The notes beneath the pieces are model-generated. The model was given only the letters and a program-made list of their open reading frames with translations. It had not been told where the DNA came from and did not search any database. A stretch of 8,828 nt of DNA from Candidatus Bathyarchaeota archaeon B23 (GTDB taxonomy: Archaea > Thermoproteota > Bathyarchaeia > TCS64 > B23): assembly GCA_001593875.1 (NCBI GenBank), contig LUCA01000057.1:1-8828 (forward strand), in the 5' to 3' direction. Of the stretch, positions 1 through 7,294 are shown piece after piece. Numbering within the stretch: the first letter of the stretch is position 1; every line of letters begins with the position of its first letter. Both the position numbers and the translations under genes were made by a program.

Positions 1-888
1 AGAGGACTTGGCGATGATTATGTCGGGCCTATGCCCATCGACGTTGAGGGTGATGGCCATCCTGGCCACCACCTCGTAGAGGGTCTCGGGGACCTTCACC
101 GAGGGGAGAAGCCCCTTAGCCCTCTCGATGCGCTCCATCAACTCCCTCTGCCTCTCGACGTATCGCTCCCTAAACCCTAAGGGGTCCTCCTCAAACTCTA
201 TGTTGAGCCTCATCACCTCCATCCTCAGCTTGGGGTCCTTGATCGTCGAGACCTCCGTATGCAGCGCCATCCGATCTAGGAGCTGGGGGCGGAGCTCCCC
301 CTCCTCGGGGTTCATCGTCCCCACGAGGATGAAGCGGGAGGGATGCTGGACCGATATCCCCTCTCGTTCGACGACGTTCCAACCTGAGGCCGCCGCATCG
401 AGGATGCAGTCGACGATGTGATCGGGGAGGAGGTTTATCTCGTCGATGTAGAGGAGGTTCTGATTCGCTTGGGCGAGGATGCCGGGCTCCAGCGCCCTAA
501 CCCCCTCCCTGATGGCCTTCTCTATATCCAGGGTGCCGACAACCCGATCCTCCGTCGCCCCTATGGGAAGCTCGACGATCTCCATCTTCCTCCTCTCCAT
601 GGGCAGCCTCTCCCCCCTCCTCAGCCTGGAGCGGCAGACCTCACACATGTTCGTGGGGTCGTGGGGGCTGCATCGGAAGGGGCAGTCGGCCACCACCTCC
701 ACCTCGGGCAGCAGGTCTACGAGGGCCCTCACAGCGGTGCTCTTACCCGTCCCCTTGGGGCCTCGGATGAGGACGCCGCCTATACGAGGGTTTATGGCGT
801 TCAGCAGCAACGCCAGCTTCAACCTCTCCTGATCGACGAAGGCGGTGAAGGGGAAGACGGCCCTCAGGGTAGATGGAGGAAACTCCAT
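1..888 (-). CDS. Magnesium/cobalt chelatase ATPase subunit, ChlI/BchI type (3' end outside window)
   Basis: AAA+ ATPase of the ChlI/BchI family, whose members use ATP to drive insertion of Mg2+ or Co2+ into a tetrapyrrole together with a ChlD-like and a ChlH/CobN-like subunit. The first 296 residues are visible and the gene continues past base 1. Walker A is GPKGTGKS (about 43-50), Walker B is LLYIDEINLL (145-154), and the sensor/arginine-finger stretch GTMNPEEGELRPQLLDR lies at 190-206. A four-Cys cluster (C69, C73, C82, C85, spacing C-x3-C-x8-C-x2-C) sits after the first helix; I recall such clusters mainly in cobaltochelatase-associated members, which makes cobalamin synthesis more likely than bacteriochlorophyll in an archaeon. 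The ATG at 888 is chosen because the reading frame matches the family from there. A TTTTTAAT box lies about 29 bases upstream, so the mRNA may be leaderless. Whether a ChlD/vWA domain is fused downstream cannot be seen. Family is certain; metal is inferred. Confidence 0.93.
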   Translation of the reverse strand, partial: MEFPPSTLRAVFPFTAFVDQERLKLALLLNAINPRIGGVLIRGPKGTGKSTAVRALVDLLPEVEVVADCPFRCSPHDPTNMCEVCRSRLRRGERLPMERRKMEIVELPIGATEDRVVGTLDIEKAIREGVRALEPGILAQANQNLLYIDEINLLPDHIVDCILDAAASGWNVVEREGISVQHPSRFILVGTMNPEEGELRPQLLDRMALHTEVSTIKDPKLRMEVMRLNIEFEEDPLGFRERYVERQRELMERIERAKGLLPSVKVPETLYEVVARMAITLNVDGHRPDIIIAKSS

Positions 889-910
889 ACCATGATACCC
901 CACCCAGCGA

Positions 911-922
911 CGGATTAAAAAG
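911..922 (-). promoter_or_regulatory. TATA-like box for the chelatase ATPase gene
   Basis: On the minus strand the sequence reads TTTTTAATC, centred near 917 and about 29 bases before the ATG at 888. That spacing fits an archaeal TATA box with transcription starting at or a few bases before the start codon. No good Shine-Dalgarno sequence lies directly before the ATG, in keeping with a leaderless message. Confidence 0.45.
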
Positions 923-939
923 GGTTCTTCGGTCGAGAG

Positions 940-949
940 GCTTAAAGGC
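940..949 (+). promoter_or_regulatory. TATA-like box for the NAD(P)HX repair gene
   Basis: CTTAAAGG at 941-948 is the only AT-rich stretch on this side of the divergent spacer. A start site about 26 bases downstream would fall near 970, giving a leader of under ten bases before the TTG at 978. With the opposing box at 911-922 it divides this spacer into two back-to-back promoters. Confidence 0.35.
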
Positions 950-977
950 CCACGGCACCAAGAGTCTCTGAGCGGCC

Positions 978-2534
978 TTGATCCTAGACGACAGCCTCAC
1001 ATCGAGGGAGATGAGGGCTGTGGAGATGAACGCCGAGTATCTAGGCATCTCAAGGCTTCAGATGATGGAGAACGCCGGCAGAGCCGTCGCCGAGGCCGTG
1101 AAGAGGAGGTTCAGCGCCGACAGCCGAATCCTAGTCGTCTGCGGCCTGGGGGGAAACGGCGGAGATGGGTTGGCTGCAGCGAGACACCTCGCCTCCCAGG
1201 GCTACAGGGTGGAAGTCATCCTCCTCGGCGACCCCTCCTGGGTGCGAGTGGAGGAGACGAGGAGGAACTGGGAGGCCGTGGAGGCTATGGAGATGAGCAT
1301 AGACCTCAGGGTGGTGAGAGACTCCGCCGAGATCGAACTCCCCGAGGTCGACGTCGTCGTCGACGCCCTGGTGGGAACCGGCGTGAGGGGCGCCCTAAAG
1401 CCCCCCTACAGGGAGATGGTGGAGGCGATGAACGCCTCCAAGGCCTTCAAGGTGGCGGTCGATGTCCCCTCGGGCCTGGAGGCCGACACAGGTCGAGCTG
1501 AGGGGGCGGCGGTAAGAGCCGATCTCACCGTCACCCTCCACAAGCCGAAGAGGGGCTTTGAGAGGGCTGGGAGATACCTGGGGGAGCTGATCGTGGAGAC
1601 TATAGGGATTCCACCGGAGGCGGAGCTCCTCTCAGGCCCTGGGGATGTCCACCTCGTCTCCAAGCCCAGGCCCCCCGAGGCTCATAAGGGAGACTTCGGC
1701 CGGGTGCTCGTCGTCGGGGGCTCCGAGACCTACACGGGTGCGCCGGCCCTCTCAGCCCTGGCGGCCTACGCCATCGGCGTCGACCTAGTCTACGTCGCCG
1801 CCCCCGAGGCCGCCGCCAACATCATAGCCGGCTACTCGCCTACACTCATCACGATAAAGCTGAGGGGGAGACGCCTCACGCCTAGAGGCGTGGAGGAGCT
1901 GCTCCCCCTCCTCGATAGGGTCGACTCAGCCGTCGTAGGCCCCGGCCTGGGACTCCACGAGAGGACGGTGGAGGGGGTCTGGAGGCTCTTGGATGAGCTT
2001 GAAGCGAGGGGCATCCCCACCCTCGTCGATGCGGATGGGTTGAAGGCCATAGCTGGGCCGAAGAGGAGGTTTGGGGCGCCCACCGTGCTCACGCCTCATG
2101 GAGGGGAGTTCAAGATACTGACGGGGAGGGAGGCGATGGGGAGCCTGGAGGAGAGGGGGAGAGACGTCGAGGAGGAGGCGAGAAGGCTCGGGGTGACGAT
2201 GCTGCTGAAGGGGCACGTTGACATCATCAGCGACGGCCGATACACCCGCTACAATCGAACCGGCAATCCCGGCATGACGGTGGGTGGAACCGGCGATGTC
2301 CTCTCGGGCATCGTAGCAGCCTACATGGCCCTAGGCGCCAACCCCTTCGAGGCTGCGGTGGCTGGGGCCTTCATCAACGGCTACGCCGGAGACCTCGCCT
2401 ACGGGGAGAAGGGCTACCACCTATCACCCATCGACTTGATAGAAAGAATCCCGAGGGTCGTCGAGGAGGCGTTGGCTGGACGGCTGAGGGAGGCTGAGAG
2501 GCCTAGGATATCTCGACGGCTGCGACCTCGCTGA
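978..2534 (+). CDS. nnr: Bifunctional NAD(P)H-hydrate epimerase / ADP-dependent NAD(P)H-hydrate dehydratase
   Basis: Metabolite-repair enzyme. The N-terminal YjeF-type domain interconverts R- and S-NAD(P)HX, and the C-terminal ribokinase-like domain dehydrates S-NAD(P)HX to NAD(P)H using ADP (ATP in some lineages). Epimerase domain (about 1-220): GLGGNGGDG at 56-64, VDALVGTG at 128-135, VDVPSG at 161-166. Dehydratase domain (about 225-500): HKGDFGRVLVVGG at 236-248, VVGPGLG at 319-325, VDADGLKAI at 350-358, LTPHGGEF at 371-378, and NPGMTVGGTGD at 430-440, whose last Asp is the expected catalytic residue. At 518 residues it has the usual fusion length. TTG 978 is taken as the start because an in-frame stop lies at 969-971 and the next option, ATG 1011, would cut the first helix. 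The epimerase loop reads GGNGG where I expect GNNGG. Its last 32 bases overlap the convergent beta-propeller gene, and the Arg-rich tail (500-518) lies there. Confidence 0.95.
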   Translation: MILDDSLTSREMRAVEMNAEYLGISRLQMMENAGRAVAEAVKRRFSADSRILVVCGLGGNGGDGLAAARHLASQGYRVEVILLGDPSWVRVEETRRNWEAVEAMEMSIDLRVVRDSAEIELPEVDVVVDALVGTGVRGALKPPYREMVEAMNASKAFKVAVDVPSGLEADTGRAEGAAVRADLTVTLHKPKRGFERAGRYLGELIVETIGIPPEAELLSGPGDVHLVSKPRPPEAHKGDFGRVLVVGGSETYTGAPALSALAAYAIGVDLVYVAAPEAAANIIAGYSPTLITIKLRGRRLTPRGVEELLPLLDRVDSAVVGPGLGLHERTVEGVWRLLDELEARGIPTLVDADGLKAIAGPKRRFGAPTVLTPHGGEFKILTGREAMGSLEERGRDVEEEARRLGVTMLLKGHVDIISDGRYTRYNRTGNPGMTVGGTGDVLSGIVAAYMALGANPFEAAVAGAFINGYAGDLAYGEKGYHLSPIDLIERIPRVVEEALAGRLREAERPRISRRLRPR

Positions 2535-4377
2535 GGTCGAGGAGACTGCTGACCTTCACAAGGCCCTCGGAGATGGTGTAGAGGTAGTCGCCGATGTAGA
2601 GGGCTCGCCTCACCTCCCACCTCGGGTTTGGAGGCCTCCCCCCATCCATGTGGGTGATCCACCCCTCCACCTCTATACCTCCAGGCGAGAGGCTGAGGAC
2701 GACGGCTCCCTGCCAGAAGCCCTTCGAGGAGCTCCAATCCATCCAGCTTATGGTGATGGGCATCACCAGTAGGCCTCGATCCTCGATGAGGAGGAAGGCC
2801 TTATGCTCCCATCGCACAGGGGTGTCGGAACCCCAGCCGCCCAGCTCGATCTTGGCTGTCTCCCTCGGCTTCGTCGGGTCCGAGATATTGAAGATGGCCA
2901 CCTTTACGCCACGCTCGTAGGCGACGTCGCCCTCGACGATGACCTCCTTACCGACGCCGATGAGCAGCCCCTCGCCATAGGGGTGGAGGTAGTCCGAGTA
3001 TCCCGGAATCTTCAGCTCCCCCAGCACCCTCGGCTTCTCGGGGTCTGAGAGGTCTAGAGCGAAGAGGGGATCGACCTGACGATAGGTGACGAGGTAGCAG
3101 CGATCACCCATGAACCTGGCCGAGTGGATCTCCTCGTCGGGCGCTAGGCCCTCGAGGCGGCCTACGACCTCTAGGTCTAGGTTTAGGATGTAGAGGTTGT
3201 TCACCATCATGGGCCTCATCCTCTTCGTCGGGTCCCGCATCCAGCTGGTGGTGGCGACCCTGAAGTGTCCCTCATACTCGTCCATGGAGAACTGGTCGAG
3301 CACCCTGCCGGGTACCCTCCCTGCCGCCTCGTAGAGGATGCCGCCACCCTCGAAGCTCACCCTGTGGATGGACGTCCACTCCCTCCACCAGCCCCGGGAG
3401 GCCCTTAGATACTCCGGGATGGCGATGTAGAGGTTTCTCCTGGAGGCGTAGAGCTCCGAGGCGATGCCGAGGAGGAAGGTTACGTGCTGAGGGGATGCCT
3501 CAGGGTTGAGGAGGTCGATGGAGGCGATGGTGGTGAAGATGGATCCACCCTCCGTCTCGTTGTGGTAGTAGACCTCCTCCGCTTCCACCTCTATGACCTC
3601 GCCATCCACCATTATTCTGGGGAGGTGGACGACGCTCTCGTTGAGGAGGACGGCGGGGTTATTCACCACCAGGTAGAGATAGCCCTCCACCATCCTGGAG
3701 CTGAGGTAGTCGCCGTCTAGGCGGACTCGGCTGAGGAGCCTCGGACTCTCCCTGTCAGAGATGTCGTAGACCTCTATGAGGGTCTCCCCCCACCAGATGG
3801 GGGGGACTATCTCAGCCTTTACGTCGCCATACGGTATGGGATAGAAGAGGGGGGAGGAGCAGAGGATCGCTAGTCGATCGCCGTAGACGTATAGTCCAGC
3901 CACGGAGGCGTTGAGGCTGAGGGTTGAGAGGACCTCCAACTCCTCTGGGGGATAAGCCCTAAGGATGGTGACGTTGCAGCCTGAGGCGATGTAGAGGTAT
4001 CGGCCGTCGGTCTTGACCACATCCGCCTCATCGACCCCAGCCACCTGGACGTTGGTGGTGGAGTACTCCGTGGTGGAGGCCTCCTTCGCCTGTTCCCCCT
4101 CCAGCAGCAGTATCGGACCCCTCCAAAATCCAGGCCTATAGGAAGACCATGAATCCTCGTGGAGCTTCAGGTATTCGACGAGTTCCTCATAGGAGTCAAA
4201 GCGATCCAGTAGTCGCTCACCCTCTAGGGGCTTTGACTGGCCATAATAGAACAATCCACACCAGGCTAGTAGCAGCATCATTATGAAGACGACCTCCATC
4301 TTCGATATGCCTCGACTTCGAACTTCTCGGCTCATGTCGAGATCAAGGGGTTCACCCTCTGAGATAATACCAGTCAT
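2503..4377 (-). CDS. Membrane-anchored extracellular beta-propeller protein (PF09826-type)
   Basis: A 624-residue protein matching the 'beta-propeller domain' family (PF09826) of archaea and some bacteria, whose biochemical role is not established. A short Arg-rich N-terminus (R17, R20, R22) precedes one hydrophobic segment (about 28-46), then a low-complexity linker and the propeller. The family signature YSTTNVQVAGVDEADVVK spans 105-122. Blade-like repeats follow, such as VYDISDRESPRLL, LDLSDPEKPRVLGELKIPGY and FNISDPTKPRE. Several N-x-S/T sequons (N135, N156, N246, N273 and one in the late NIS repeat) fit an outward-facing, possibly glycosylated domain. C40 is not in a lipobox (LAWC has Trp at -1), so it is a signal anchor or ordinary signal peptide rather than a lipoprotein. 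ATG 4377 is used; M15 (4335) and M27 (4299) are alternatives. The stop lies inside the end of the convergent repair gene. Ligand and partners are unknown. Confidence 0.88.
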   Translation of the reverse strand: MTGIISEGEPLDLDMSREVRSRGISKMEVVFIMMLLLAWCGLFYYGQSKPLEGERLLDRFDSYEELVEYLKLHEDSWSSYRPGFWRGPILLLEGEQAKEASTTEYSTTNVQVAGVDEADVVKTDGRYLYIASGCNVTILRAYPPEELEVLSTLSLNASVAGLYVYGDRLAILCSSPLFYPIPYGDVKAEIVPPIWWGETLIEVYDISDRESPRLLSRVRLDGDYLSSRMVEGYLYLVVNNPAVLLNESVVHLPRIMVDGEVIEVEAEEVYYHNETEGGSIFTTIASIDLLNPEASPQHVTFLLGIASELYASRRNLYIAIPEYLRASRGWWREWTSIHRVSFEGGGILYEAAGRVPGRVLDQFSMDEYEGHFRVATTSWMRDPTKRMRPMMVNNLYILNLDLEVVGRLEGLAPDEEIHSARFMGDRCYLVTYRQVDPLFALDLSDPEKPRVLGELKIPGYSDYLHPYGEGLLIGVGKEVIVEGDVAYERGVKVAIFNISDPTKPRETAKIELGGWGSDTPVRWEHKAFLLIEDRGLLVMPITISWMDWSSSKGFWQGAVVLSLSPGGIEVEGWITHMDGGRPPNPRWEVRRALYIGDYLYTISEGLVKVSSLLDLSEVAAVEIS

Positions 4378-4410
4378 TTGAACGATTGTTCGAGAGCGTA
4401 GAACGATGGT

Positions 4411-4425
4411 GAGGCTTTATCTACC
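4411..4425. promoter_or_regulatory. Shared TATA-like box of a divergent promoter
   Basis: The only clear AT-rich element between the two divergent genes reads GGCTTTATCTACC on plus and GGTAGATAAAGCC on minus. On minus it would start transcription near 4390, about ten bases before ATG 4377. On plus it would start near 4440-4444, just at the Shine-Dalgarno-like GGGGAGGGT (4442-4450) of porG. One box may serve both genes or only one; the sequence does not decide. Confidence 0.4.
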
Positions 4426-4457
4426 CCAAGTGGATGAATTAGGGGAGGGTGTGAGAG

Positions 4458-5018
4458 CTGCTGGAGATACGGTTTCACGGCATGGGCGGCCAGGGCGCCG
4501 TCCTGGGGACGCTTCTCCTCGCGGAGGCGGCCTTCAGGGAGGGGAAGTGGGCGCAGAAGATCCCCGTCTATGGAGGCATGAGGAGGGGCGGGGCGGTCAC
4601 CGTCTTCCTCAGGATCGATGAGAAGCCCATAAGGCGGAGCTGCGGCATCTACGAGCCCGACGCCATCGTCGTCCTCGACCCAGCCCTGATAAAGGTGGAG
4701 GCGACGAGGACGGGATTGAGGAAGGGCGGCATCGCCGTATTGAATTACAGGGGTAAGCCCGAGGAGGTCAACCTGGGCGTTGAGCTCTCGAAGGTGGCGA
4801 CTATAGACGCCACAGCCATCTCCACCGACCTCTTCGGCCCGAGGGCCATACCGATCACGAATACCGTGATGCTGGGAGCCGTCAGCAGGGCGACGAGGTG
4901 GGTGAAGCTCGAATCCCTCTATGAGGCCATCAGGAGGCAGTTTCCGGGGAGGATCGGGGAGCTCAACGTCGAGGCCTGTGAGAGGGGATACGAGTCGGTG
5001 GAGGTCTGGGAGGCGTGA
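4458..5018 (+). CDS. porG: Pyruvate (2-oxoacid):ferredoxin oxidoreductase, gamma subunit
   Basis: Gamma subunit of an archaeal four-subunit 2-oxoacid:ferredoxin oxidoreductase, shown by RFHGMGGQGAVLGTLLLAEA near the start and by IPVYGGMRRGGAVTVF. The length of about 180-186 residues is normal. The start is uncertain. The conserved first strand (EIRFHG) lies upstream of the first ATG (4482), yet the frame has a stop at 4452-4454 and no ATG, GTG or TTG between. CTG 4458 is used because GGGGAGGGT (4442-4450) gives a good Shine-Dalgarno spacing. CTG 4461, or a small indel linking GTG 4451 to this frame, are alternatives. First gene of porGDAB; its TGA overlaps the GTG of porD (GTGA). In species with several oxidoreductases this subunit may be shared between the pyruvate and 2-oxoisovalerate enzymes. 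Substrate is inferred from the operon. Confidence 0.9.
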   Translation: MLEIRFHGMGGQGAVLGTLLLAEAAFREGKWAQKIPVYGGMRRGGAVTVFLRIDEKPIRRSCGIYEPDAIVVLDPALIKVEATRTGLRKGGIAVLNYRGKPEEVNLGVELSKVATIDATAISTDLFGPRAIPITNTVMLGAVSRATRWVKLESLYEAIRRQFPGRIGELNVEACERGYESVEVWEA

Positions 5019-5221
5019 GCATCCAATTCGTCAGGGCCTTCAGGCCCGAGGTGGACAACGAGCGATGTATCCGATGCGGCCTCTGCCAGACCTTCTGCCC
5101 GGAGGGGACGGCCCTCCTCACCGAGCGGGGAGTCCTCTTCGATCTCAGGTTCTGTAAGGGCTGTGGGATCTGCACCAACGAGTGCCCCGTCGAAGCCATA
5201 AGGATGGTGAGGGAGGAGTGA
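5015..5221 (+). CDS. porD: Pyruvate (2-oxoacid):ferredoxin oxidoreductase, delta subunit (2[4Fe-4S] ferredoxin)
   Basis: A 68-residue delta subunit carrying electrons from the catalytic subunits to soluble ferredoxin. It has two [4Fe-4S] motifs, CIRCGLCQTFCP (about 18-29) and CKGCGICTNECP (47-58), each with C-x2-C-x2-C-x3-C-P spacing; all eight cysteines are present. It is shorter than many PorD proteins because the N-terminal extension is brief, but SIQFVRAFRPEVDNERC is a typical lead-in. GTG 5015 overlaps the porG stop, pointing to translational coupling. porA starts five bases after its stop, with GGGAGGAG (5211-5218), inside the porD end, as ribosome-binding site. Gene order G-D-A-B is the common archaeal one. 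Confidence 0.94.
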   Translation: MSIQFVRAFRPEVDNERCIRCGLCQTFCPEGTALLTERGVLFDLRFCKGCGICTNECPVEAIRMVREE

Positions 5222-5358
5222 GGGAGATGGGCTTCACGAAGATGATGGATGGAAACGAGGCGGCGGCCTGGGGGGTGAAGCTCAGCAGGGTGGAGGTGAT
5301 ACCCGTCTACCCGATAACGCCGCAGACGGAGCTGATAAACCACCTAGCTGAGATGATC

Positions 5359-5371
5359 GCCCGGAGCTGAG
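5359..5371 (+). other. Frameshift point in porA
   Basis: GCCCGGAGCTGAG: the upstream frame reads GCC CGG AGC TGA (stop), whereas the continuing family sequence needs GAG CTG AGG from base 5364. One extra G here, making CCCGGGAGC, restores the frame. There is no X-XXY-YYZ slippery heptamer and no obvious stem directly downstream, so programmed frameshifting is not supported by the sequence. Confidence 0.8.
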
Positions 5372-6403
5372 GGCGAAGTACATCAAGGTGGAGGGGGAGC
5401 ACACCGCCATGGCCGCCGCGGCGGCCGCCTCAGCCGCGGGGGCGAGGGTCTTCACGGCTTCAGCGGCCCAGGGCATCGTCTACATGGAGGAGGCCCTCTG
5501 GATGCCGCCGGGGAGGAGGCTGCCGGTGGTGATGTGCATGGTCAATCGGGCCATCGCCCCCCTCGGAGGCTTGAGACCGGATCACAACGACTCCCTGCTG
5601 CAGAGGGATACGGGCTGGATACAGCTCTACTGCGAGAACAGCCAGGAGGTGTTGGACACCGTCGTCCAGGCCTATAGGATAGCGGAGGATCGGAGGATCT
5701 ACCTCCCCGTCGCCGTCTGCTATGAGGGATACTTCGTCTCGGCGACGGCCATACCCACGGCGGCTCCGGATCAGGGGGAGGTGGACGACTTCCTGCCGCC
5801 CTACAAGCATGAGCTCTACTCGCTGTATCCGGAGGATTACCATAGACCCCCCTTCCCCATGAACATCGCCAAGGCGAGATACGAGGTGCAGCAGGCGATG
5901 GAGAGGGCGAAGGGGGTCATCGAGGAGGTGGATGAGGAGTACGCCAAACGCTTCGGCAGGGGCTACGACGGCCTCATAGAGGAGTATGCCTGCGAGGACG
6001 TGGAGGCGGTGCTGATAACCATGGGTTCGATGACGGGGACGGCTCGAGACGTCGTCGACGAGTTGCGGGGGGAGGGCAAACCCATAGGCCTGGTGAAGCT
6101 GAGGGGCTTCAGGCCCTTCCCCACGGAGGAGTTCAGGGAGATGGCGATGCGGTACCACGTCATAGGCGTAGTCGACAGGAATACGAGCTTCGGCTCAGCC
6201 GGCGGAGGCGTCGTAGCCATGGAGTTAGCCAGGGCCCTCTACCCCCTGGATGATCGACCCCTACTGCTGAACTTCCACGTCGGCCTAGGCGGCAGCGACG
6301 TCACCATCAACCAGATCAGGTATATGGCTGAAAGGGTGCTGGAGGCCTACGAGAGGGGTTACGTGGAGAAGGAGGTGGAGTGGGTGGAACTCCTGGACTT
6401 GGG

Positions 6404-6412
6404 GGAGGTGAT
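6404..6412 (+). promoter_or_regulatory. Full-length Shine-Dalgarno sequence for porB
   Basis: GGAGGTGAT is fully complementary to the usual archaeal 16S rRNA 3' end. It lies inside the end of porA, three bases before the porB ATG at 6416, which is close if counted to its last base and ordinary if counted to the GGAGG core. It decides the porB start against the upstream in-frame alternative near 6380 and supports coupled translation across the TGATG junction. Confidence 0.75.
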
Positions 6413-6415
6413 GTG

Positions 6416-7294
6416 ATGGAGACCGACCGCATCTTCGATGAATACTATGAGAAGAGCCTCATCCAGGGCGGAAACCTCTGCTGCCCGGGGTGCGGAGGCC
6501 CCCTCTTCTGGCGGATGGCCCTGGAGGCCCTGGGGCCGAAGACCATCGTCTTCGGCGACGGACCCTGCGCCATGTGCGCCATCCGATTCCTAAGGGTGCC
6601 CACCTTCGGCTTCCACTTCTCCTTCGTCGCCGATGGGGCTACGGGCATCTCGGCGGCGCTGGAGATGAAGGGGCGGGACGACATCACCGTCGTCTCCTCC
6701 GGCGGCGACGGGGCGGTGGGGGATATAAGCTTCAACAAGGTCTCGGCGGCCGCCGAGCGAAACGAGAACCTCATCCAGATCTGCGTCGACAACGAGGCCT
6801 ACATGAATACGGGCATCCAGAAGAGTGGGCTCACCCCCTTCGGGGCTTGGACGACGACGACGCCGCTGGGGAAGGAGTCGCCTAAGAAGAACCTGCCCTT
6901 CATCATCGCCCAACACGGCGTCCCCTACGTGGCGACGGTCTCGATCTCCCATCCAGCGGACCTGAAGGGGAAGTTGAGAAGGGCGAAGGAGATCAGGGGC
7001 TTCAAATACATCCACTTCGTCTCGCCCTGCCCGACGGGTTGGCGTTTCCACCCCTCGAAGACCGTGGAGGTGGCGAGGCTCAGCGTCGAGACCTGGATAT
7101 GGCCCCTCTACGAGATCGTCGACGGAACCCTGAGGCTGACGTCGAAGCCGAAGCCCAAGCCGGTGGAGGAGTACCTCAAGCTGCAGGGGAGGTTCAGAAA
7201 CCTATCACCAGACGTCATCAAGCTGATCCAGAGCAACATCGACGGCAAGCGGGAACGCCTACTGGAGAACGACGGCGAGAGGATCGTCTTCTAA
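6416..7294 (+). CDS. porB: Pyruvate (2-oxoacid):ferredoxin oxidoreductase, beta subunit (TPP-binding)
   Basis: The 292-residue beta subunit binds thiamine diphosphate and a [4Fe-4S] cluster. The TPP/Mg motif begins GGDGAVGDI at about 96-104 and ends DNEAYMNTG at 125-133, the expected spacing. Cluster ligands are C23 and C26 (CPGC), C51 or C54 (GPCAMC), and C205 in SPCPTGW, the PorB hallmark. The segment SGLTPFGAWTTTTPLGK (137-153) resembles PorB closely, favouring pyruvate over branched-chain 2-oxoacids. The ATG at 6416 overlaps the porA stop by one base (TGATG) and follows the GGAGGTGAT ribosome-binding site, so an in-frame start near 6380 is rejected. The gene ends the operon. All residues expected for catalysis appear present, so the complex would work if porA is intact in the living cell. 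Confidence 0.95.
   Translation: METDRIFDEYYEKSLIQGGNLCCPGCGGPLFWRMALEALGPKTIVFGDGPCAMCAIRFLRVPTFGFHFSFVADGATGISAALEMKGRDDITVVSSGGDGAVGDISFNKVSAAAERNENLIQICVDNEAYMNTGIQKSGLTPFGAWTTTTPLGKESPKKNLPFIIAQHGVPYVATVSISHPADLKGKLRRAKEIRGFKYIHFVSPCPTGWRFHPSKTVEVARLSVETWIWPLYEIVDGTLRLTSKPKPKPVEEYLKLQGRFRNLSPDVIKLIQSNIDGKRERLLENDGERIVF

Larger units (their letters stand above)
5227..6416 (+). pseudogene. porA: Pyruvate (2-oxoacid):ferredoxin oxidoreductase, alpha subunit, interrupted by a frameshift
   Basis: Alpha subunit, which with PorB forms the thiamine-diphosphate catalytic core. From ATG 5227 the frame gives MGFTKMMDGNEAAAWGVKLS and VYPITPQTELINHLAEMIAR, then hits TGA at 5368-5370. The family sequence resumes at once in the -1 frame with ELRAKYIKVEGEHTAMAA and runs to the stop at 6414-6416, including RDTGWIQLYCENSQEVLD, APDQGEVDDFLPPY and the late GFRPFPTEEF. 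Joined, the two parts give about 396 residues, the usual PorA length, with no other damage. The simplest reading is one G (or four) missing from a G run at 5363-5364. The intact, tightly packed porB with a strong ribosome-binding site argues for a sequence error or recent mutation rather than an old pseudogene. Pyruvate is the most likely substrate; 2-oxoisovalerate cannot be excluded. Confidence 0.88.

Noticed and set aside
418..918. A 166-codon plus-strand open frame opposite the chelatase gene
   Set aside because: The minus-strand frame carries clear AAA+ motifs throughout; the plus frame has low-complexity Pro/Gly/His content and no motif.
4240..4300. Lipoprotein signal in the beta-propeller protein (LAWC around residue 40)
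   Set aside because: Trp immediately before Cys does not fit a lipobox, and the hydrophobic stretch continues after the Cys, as in a membrane anchor.
5359..5420. Programmed -1 frameshifting or a two-polypeptide PorA
   Set aside because: No slippery heptamer and no clear downstream stem are seen, and the second frame's GTG at 5388 lacks a well-placed ribosome-binding site and would drop conserved residues before it.
5460..6158. A 232-codon open frame on the minus strand inside porA
   Set aside because: It is rich in His, Pro and Arg as expected for the antisense of a GC-rich gene, has no recognisable domain and lies opposite a conserved sequence.
6380..6415. Upstream in-frame start adding 12 residues to PorB
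   Set aside because: The perfect ribosome-binding site GGAGGTGAT at 6404-6412 points to ATG 6416, and the extra residues are just porA antiframe sequence with no family match.
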